NCBI GenBank assembly: GCA_020850755.1
Contig: JADZEB010000005.1
Location: 33,412-97,411 of the forward strand
Direction: 5' to 3'
Source of the DNA: Alphaproteobacteria bacterium
GTDB taxonomy: Bacteria; Pseudomonadota; Alphaproteobacteria; Acetobacterales; Acetobacteraceae
DNA: 64,000 nucleotides
Of the stretch, positions 58,707 to 64,000 are shown one piece after another (position 1 is the first letter of the stretch; each line of letters starts with the position of its first letter). The position numbers and the translations under genes were made by a program. A model generated the notes under the pieces. The model made no database searches, was not told where the DNA came from, and saw only the letters and a program-made list of their open reading frames with translations.

Positions 58707-60354
58707 CTTCCTGCGCGCGCTCGGGATCGGCTCCGCGCCTGCCGAGGCGGAGCTCGCCGGTCCCGACCTGCTGGCGCGCGCGGGCTGGCTCGAATCACCC
58801 GTCTGGGCCGCACTGATCGCGCACGCGCCCTTCGGGCTCGCGATCTGCGACCGCGACGGCCGGCTGGTGGCCTGGAATGCGGCATTCGCCCGCCTGGCAG
58901 CCCCGGCCAGCGAGGCGATCGCGCCTGGCACGGCGCTCGCCGAGCTGGTGGAGGCGGCCGATCAGGATTCGCTCCTCGACGGGCTCGACCAGGGGTTGCG
59001 CGGCCCGCTCGGCGATGCCCAGCGCGACGCGCGCTTCCGCCACGCTCCCGACTACATCGCCTCCCTGACCATCTCGGGCGTGCTCGATGGCTCCGGGGCG
59101 CGTGTCGGCGTCTCGGTGCGGGCGGTGGACGTGACCGGGCCGCGCCAGTTCCAGCGCCAGCTTGCGCAGGCCGCCAAGATGCAGGCGGTGGGGCAACTGG
59201 CCGGCGGGCTGGCGCACGACTTCAACAACCTTCTCACCGCGATCATGGGTGCGACGGACCTGATGCTCGGCCGCGGCGAACTGGTCGAGGCCGACCGCGC
59301 CGACCTTGTCCATGTCCGCCGTGCCGCGGAGCGCGGGGCGGGGCTCGTGCGCCAGCTTCTCGCCTTTTCGCGCCGCCAGACGCTACGGCCGACGGTGATC
59401 GACCTCAGCGCCGCGGTGGCCGACATCGCCCCGATCCTCACTCGCCTTCTCGGCGAACGCATCCGTATCGAGATGGACCTGGAGCGGCCCGGGCGGCTGG
59501 TGCGCGTCGATCCGGTGCAGCTCGACCAGGTGATCGTCAACCTTGCCGCCAATGCCCGCGACGCCATGCCCGATGGCGGCGCGCTGGTGCTGCGCACCGG
59601 CCATCTCAGCGTCATGCGCCCGCTTCCGCTCGGCTCGGAGGTGATGCCGGCCGGCCGCTATGTCGTGCTGGAGGTGGCCGATAGCGGCCAGGGCATCGCG
59701 CCCGAACATCTGGGGCGCATCTTCGAGCCCTTCTTCACGACAAAGGAAAAGCTCGGCACCGGCCTCGGTCTGGCCACCGTCTATGGCATCGTGCGCCAGA
59801 CCGAGGGCTATATCGCGGTGGAAAGCGCGCCGGGGCAGGGGGCCAGCTTCCGCATCTACCTGCCGCGCTACGAGGGTGCCGAGCCTGCGGCGAACCTGGG
59901 CCAGAGCGACGACACGGCTGGCGCATCGCCGGCCCGGTTCGGTCCGGCGGTGGCGGCGGCACCGGCGCGCGCGCGCGGCACACTGCTGCTGGCCGAGGAC
60001 GAGGATGCCGTGCGCGAGCTTGCCCGCCGCGCGCTCAGCGATGCCGGCTGGACCGTGATCGCCGCCGCCTCGGCCGAGGAGGCGCTGGAGAGGGCGCCAC
60101 CTGACCTTGCCGGCCTCACCGTGCTGGTTTCCGACGTGGCGATGCCCGGGCTGGACGGACCCGAGCTCGCACGGCAGCTGCGGCTCGGCCGGCCCGATCT
60201 GCCGGTCGTTCTGATGTCGGGCTATGCCGAGACCGCGCGGCTCGGCATCGTGCCTGGCCAGGAACCGGTGCTTCTCGCCAAACCCTTCGCGCTGCGTGAT
60301 CTGGTGGAGACGGTCGGGCGGGTCTGTGCGCCGCCTATGCGTACCCAGCCCTAG
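58693..60354 (+). CDS. cckA: CckA-type hybrid histidine kinase
   Basis: 553-aa sensor kinase with a PAS-like domain (~38-140: WAALIAHAPFGLAICDRDGRLVAWNAAFARL), HisKA with the His in AVGQLAGGLAHDFNNLLTAIMGATDLML (~175), an HATPase (LDQVIVNLAANARDAMPDGGALVL, EVADSGQGIAPEHLGRIFEPFFTTKEKLGTGLGLATVYGIV) and a C-terminal receiver (LLLAEDEDAVRELARRALSDAGW, phospho-Asp in LVSDVAMPGLDGPELARQLR). These are CckA marks; CckA feeds ChpT and CtrA. No membrane helix is seen before the PAS, unlike the Caulobacter enzyme. The overlap with flhB implies joint translation with flagellar genes. Confidence 0.88.
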   Translation: MPLPSFLRALGIGSAPAEAELAGPDLLARAGWLESPVWAALIAHAPFGLAICDRDGRLVAWNAAFARLAAPASEAIAPGTALAELVEAADQDSLLDGLDQGLRGPLGDAQRDARFRHAPDYIASLTISGVLDGSGARVGVSVRAVDVTGPRQFQRQLAQAAKMQAVGQLAGGLAHDFNNLLTAIMGATDLMLGRGELVEADRADLVHVRRAAERGAGLVRQLLAFSRRQTLRPTVIDLSAAVADIAPILTRLLGERIRIEMDLERPGRLVRVDPVQLDQVIVNLAANARDAMPDGGALVLRTGHLSVMRPLPLGSEVMPAGRYVVLEVADSGQGIAPEHLGRIFEPFFTTKEKLGTGLGLATVYGIVRQTEGYIAVESAPGQGASFRIYLPRYEGAEPAANLGQSDDTAGASPARFGPAVAAAPARARGTLLLAEDEDAVRELARRALSDAGWTVIAAASAEEALERAPPDLAGLTVLVSDVAMPGLDGPELARQLRLGRPDLPVVLMSGYAETARLGIVPGQEPVLLAKPFALRDLVETVGRVCAPPMRTQP

Positions 60355-60378
60355 CCGTTAAGAGATCGTGCCGGTTTT

Positions 60379-60417
60379 GTTCTTTTCGCTTGCCAACTAG
60401 AACACAATAGGAATACT
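60379..60417 (+). promoter_or_regulatory. recA promoter with SOS-box-like element
   Basis: -35 TTGCCA (60390-60395) and -10 AATACT (60412-60417) are 16 bases apart. Overlapping the spacer and -10 is GAAC-N7-GAAT (60400-60414), one base off the alphaproteobacterial LexA box GAAC-N7-GAAC. GTTC also occurs at 60379-60382, giving an imperfect dyad GTTCT...AGAAC. LexA repression of recA is the likely use. Confidence 0.6.
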
Positions 60418-60485
60418 GGGTGCCTCTGGCGGAGGAAGCCCAGTTGCGCGGTGTTTCCGCGCCGTGGCAGAAGGAGGGTTCGGGC

Positions 60486-61568
<1,083 letters not shown>

Positions 61569-62130
61569 GCCGGTCGGGTCGCGCTTCCTGCATAGGGCGC
61601 TGCCACGCGGGGCCCCGGGGCATGTCTCCCGGGGCCCTTTCGCGTTCGGGAGCCTGCCGGTGGCTGGCGAGGGCCGGCCCGGTGACGGGCTGGGCGGTCG
61701 GGCGCGCGTGCGGCACGGCGGCGGTTCCGCCATGCCCGGCCGCGGTGCGGAGGCAGGCGAGGCGCAGCGGCACAGGTGCAGGGCGAGGGGCGGCACCAGC
61801 GGTTCCGATTTGCCCGGCTTCTGGTGGCGCCCTTGCCATGCGATCGCGCGCGCGCGGCGCAGGCGGCGGTTCCGCCATGCCCCGCTCCGTCGCTCGCTGG
61901 CCCACCTGCCGTGACGAACCCCTCCTGCTGGCGGCAGGCAGGGCCGGTCCGCGGCAGGCCTGCGGTGTAGCGGGCGGCAAGCCTGTCCTGGCCGCAGACT
62001 CGACTCGGCCGGCGCCCCCCGCTACAAGCGCAAGCCTGCCTCGCCCGCCGTCGCGCACGCCGCCTCCTTGTGCGCCTGCCGGCGGTGCCGGCACCCCGCC
62101 ACCCTTTCCGCGCCAGGGCCCAATCCCGCG
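61569..62130. other. Spacer between recA and alaS (562 bp)
   Basis: It holds the recA terminator and two copies of a 21-bp repeat, GGCGGCGGTTCCGCCATGCCC up to the last base, at 61717-61737 and 61862-61882. A third, weaker copy (CAGCGGTTCCGATTTGCCC) lies near 61797. Each full copy contains the small inverted repeat GGCGG-TT-CCGCC. No credible gene, tRNA or promoter was recognised; open frames here lack ribosome sites. Confidence 0.5.
61610..61640 (+). terminator. recA terminator
   Basis: A perfect 10-bp stem, GGGCCCCGGG (61610-61619) with CCCGGGGCCC (61628-61637), has an 8-base loop and is followed by TTTCGCG. It is a strong intrinsic-type hairpin. Confidence 0.85.

Positions 62131-64000
<1,870 letters not shown>

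Noticed and set aside
56400..58931. An 843-codon minus-strand open frame opposite fliQ, fliR and flhB
   Set aside because: Low-complexity Gln/Arg/His antisense translation over three clear flagellar genes; no ribosome site.

Overview
The window is GC-rich, densely coded DNA from a flagellated alphaproteobacterium. The evidence is a full class II flagellar set with FliX, a CckA-type kinase directly after flhB, a DksA without a zinc finger, a GAAC-N7-GAAT element before recA, and many TRAP/ABC and carboxylic-acid genes. The gene order (fliQ-fliR-flhB-cckA, fliM-DUF6468-motE-cheY-cheZ) suggests Rhodospirillales, perhaps Acetobacteraceae; that placement is inference. I saw no rRNA, tRNA, CRISPR array or intact mobile element.

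Layout. 1-5.2 kb: uptake genes (polar amino-acid ABC ATPase and binding protein; TAXI-type TRAP binding protein and fused permease). 5.3-9.2 kb, minus strand: mtnA, a UPF0262 protein, a HpcH/HpaI aldolase, a D-2-hydroxyacid dehydrogenase and a DUF983 protein. 9.4-13.5 kb: a hydantoin-utilisation-like set (racemase, two carbamoylase-like hydrolases, a cyclic amidohydrolase). 13.7-17.6 kb: PrpD and PrpC homologues, then ilvE. 17.8-18.6 kb: a carboxymuconolactone-decarboxylase-like domain fused to a histone-H1-like tail. 18.8-22.7 kb: beta-hydroxyacid dehydrogenases, an RraA-like protein, a second D-2-hydroxyacid dehydrogenase and a small monooxygenase.

22.7-27.5 kb, minus strand: a compact operon of a RibD-like reductase, a zinc-less MDR dehydrogenase, a PTPS/QueD-like protein that has lost its catalytic residues, a GT4 glycosyltransferase and a SAM methyltransferase, ending at a broken TauE/SafE gene. 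This is my best candidate for an undescribed system: a pathway to a modified (perhaps glycosylated and methylated) pterin-like compound. 27.6-35.8 kb: a cell-surface and accessory stretch (OpgH, FkbM methyltransferase, GT-C-like membrane protein, class V aminotransferase, paired half-permeases, creatininase family).

35.8-58.7 kb: the flagellar/chemotaxis locus in several blocks. These are flgI-flgJ-flgN-like and fliX; flgF-flgG-flgA-flgH, facing dksA; fliL-fliM-DUF6468-motE-cheY-cheZ-large secreted protein; fliO-fliP; and flgB-flgC-fliE-fliQ-fliR-flhB, with csrA divergent from flgB. speD and speE (spermidine synthesis) sit inside the locus. 58.7-64 kb: cckA (overlapping flhB), recA with an SOS-like promoter and strong terminator, and the 5' part of alaS. 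Flagellar genes not seen here (fliF, fliG, fliN, fliI, flhA, motAB, flagellin, hook) must lie elsewhere.
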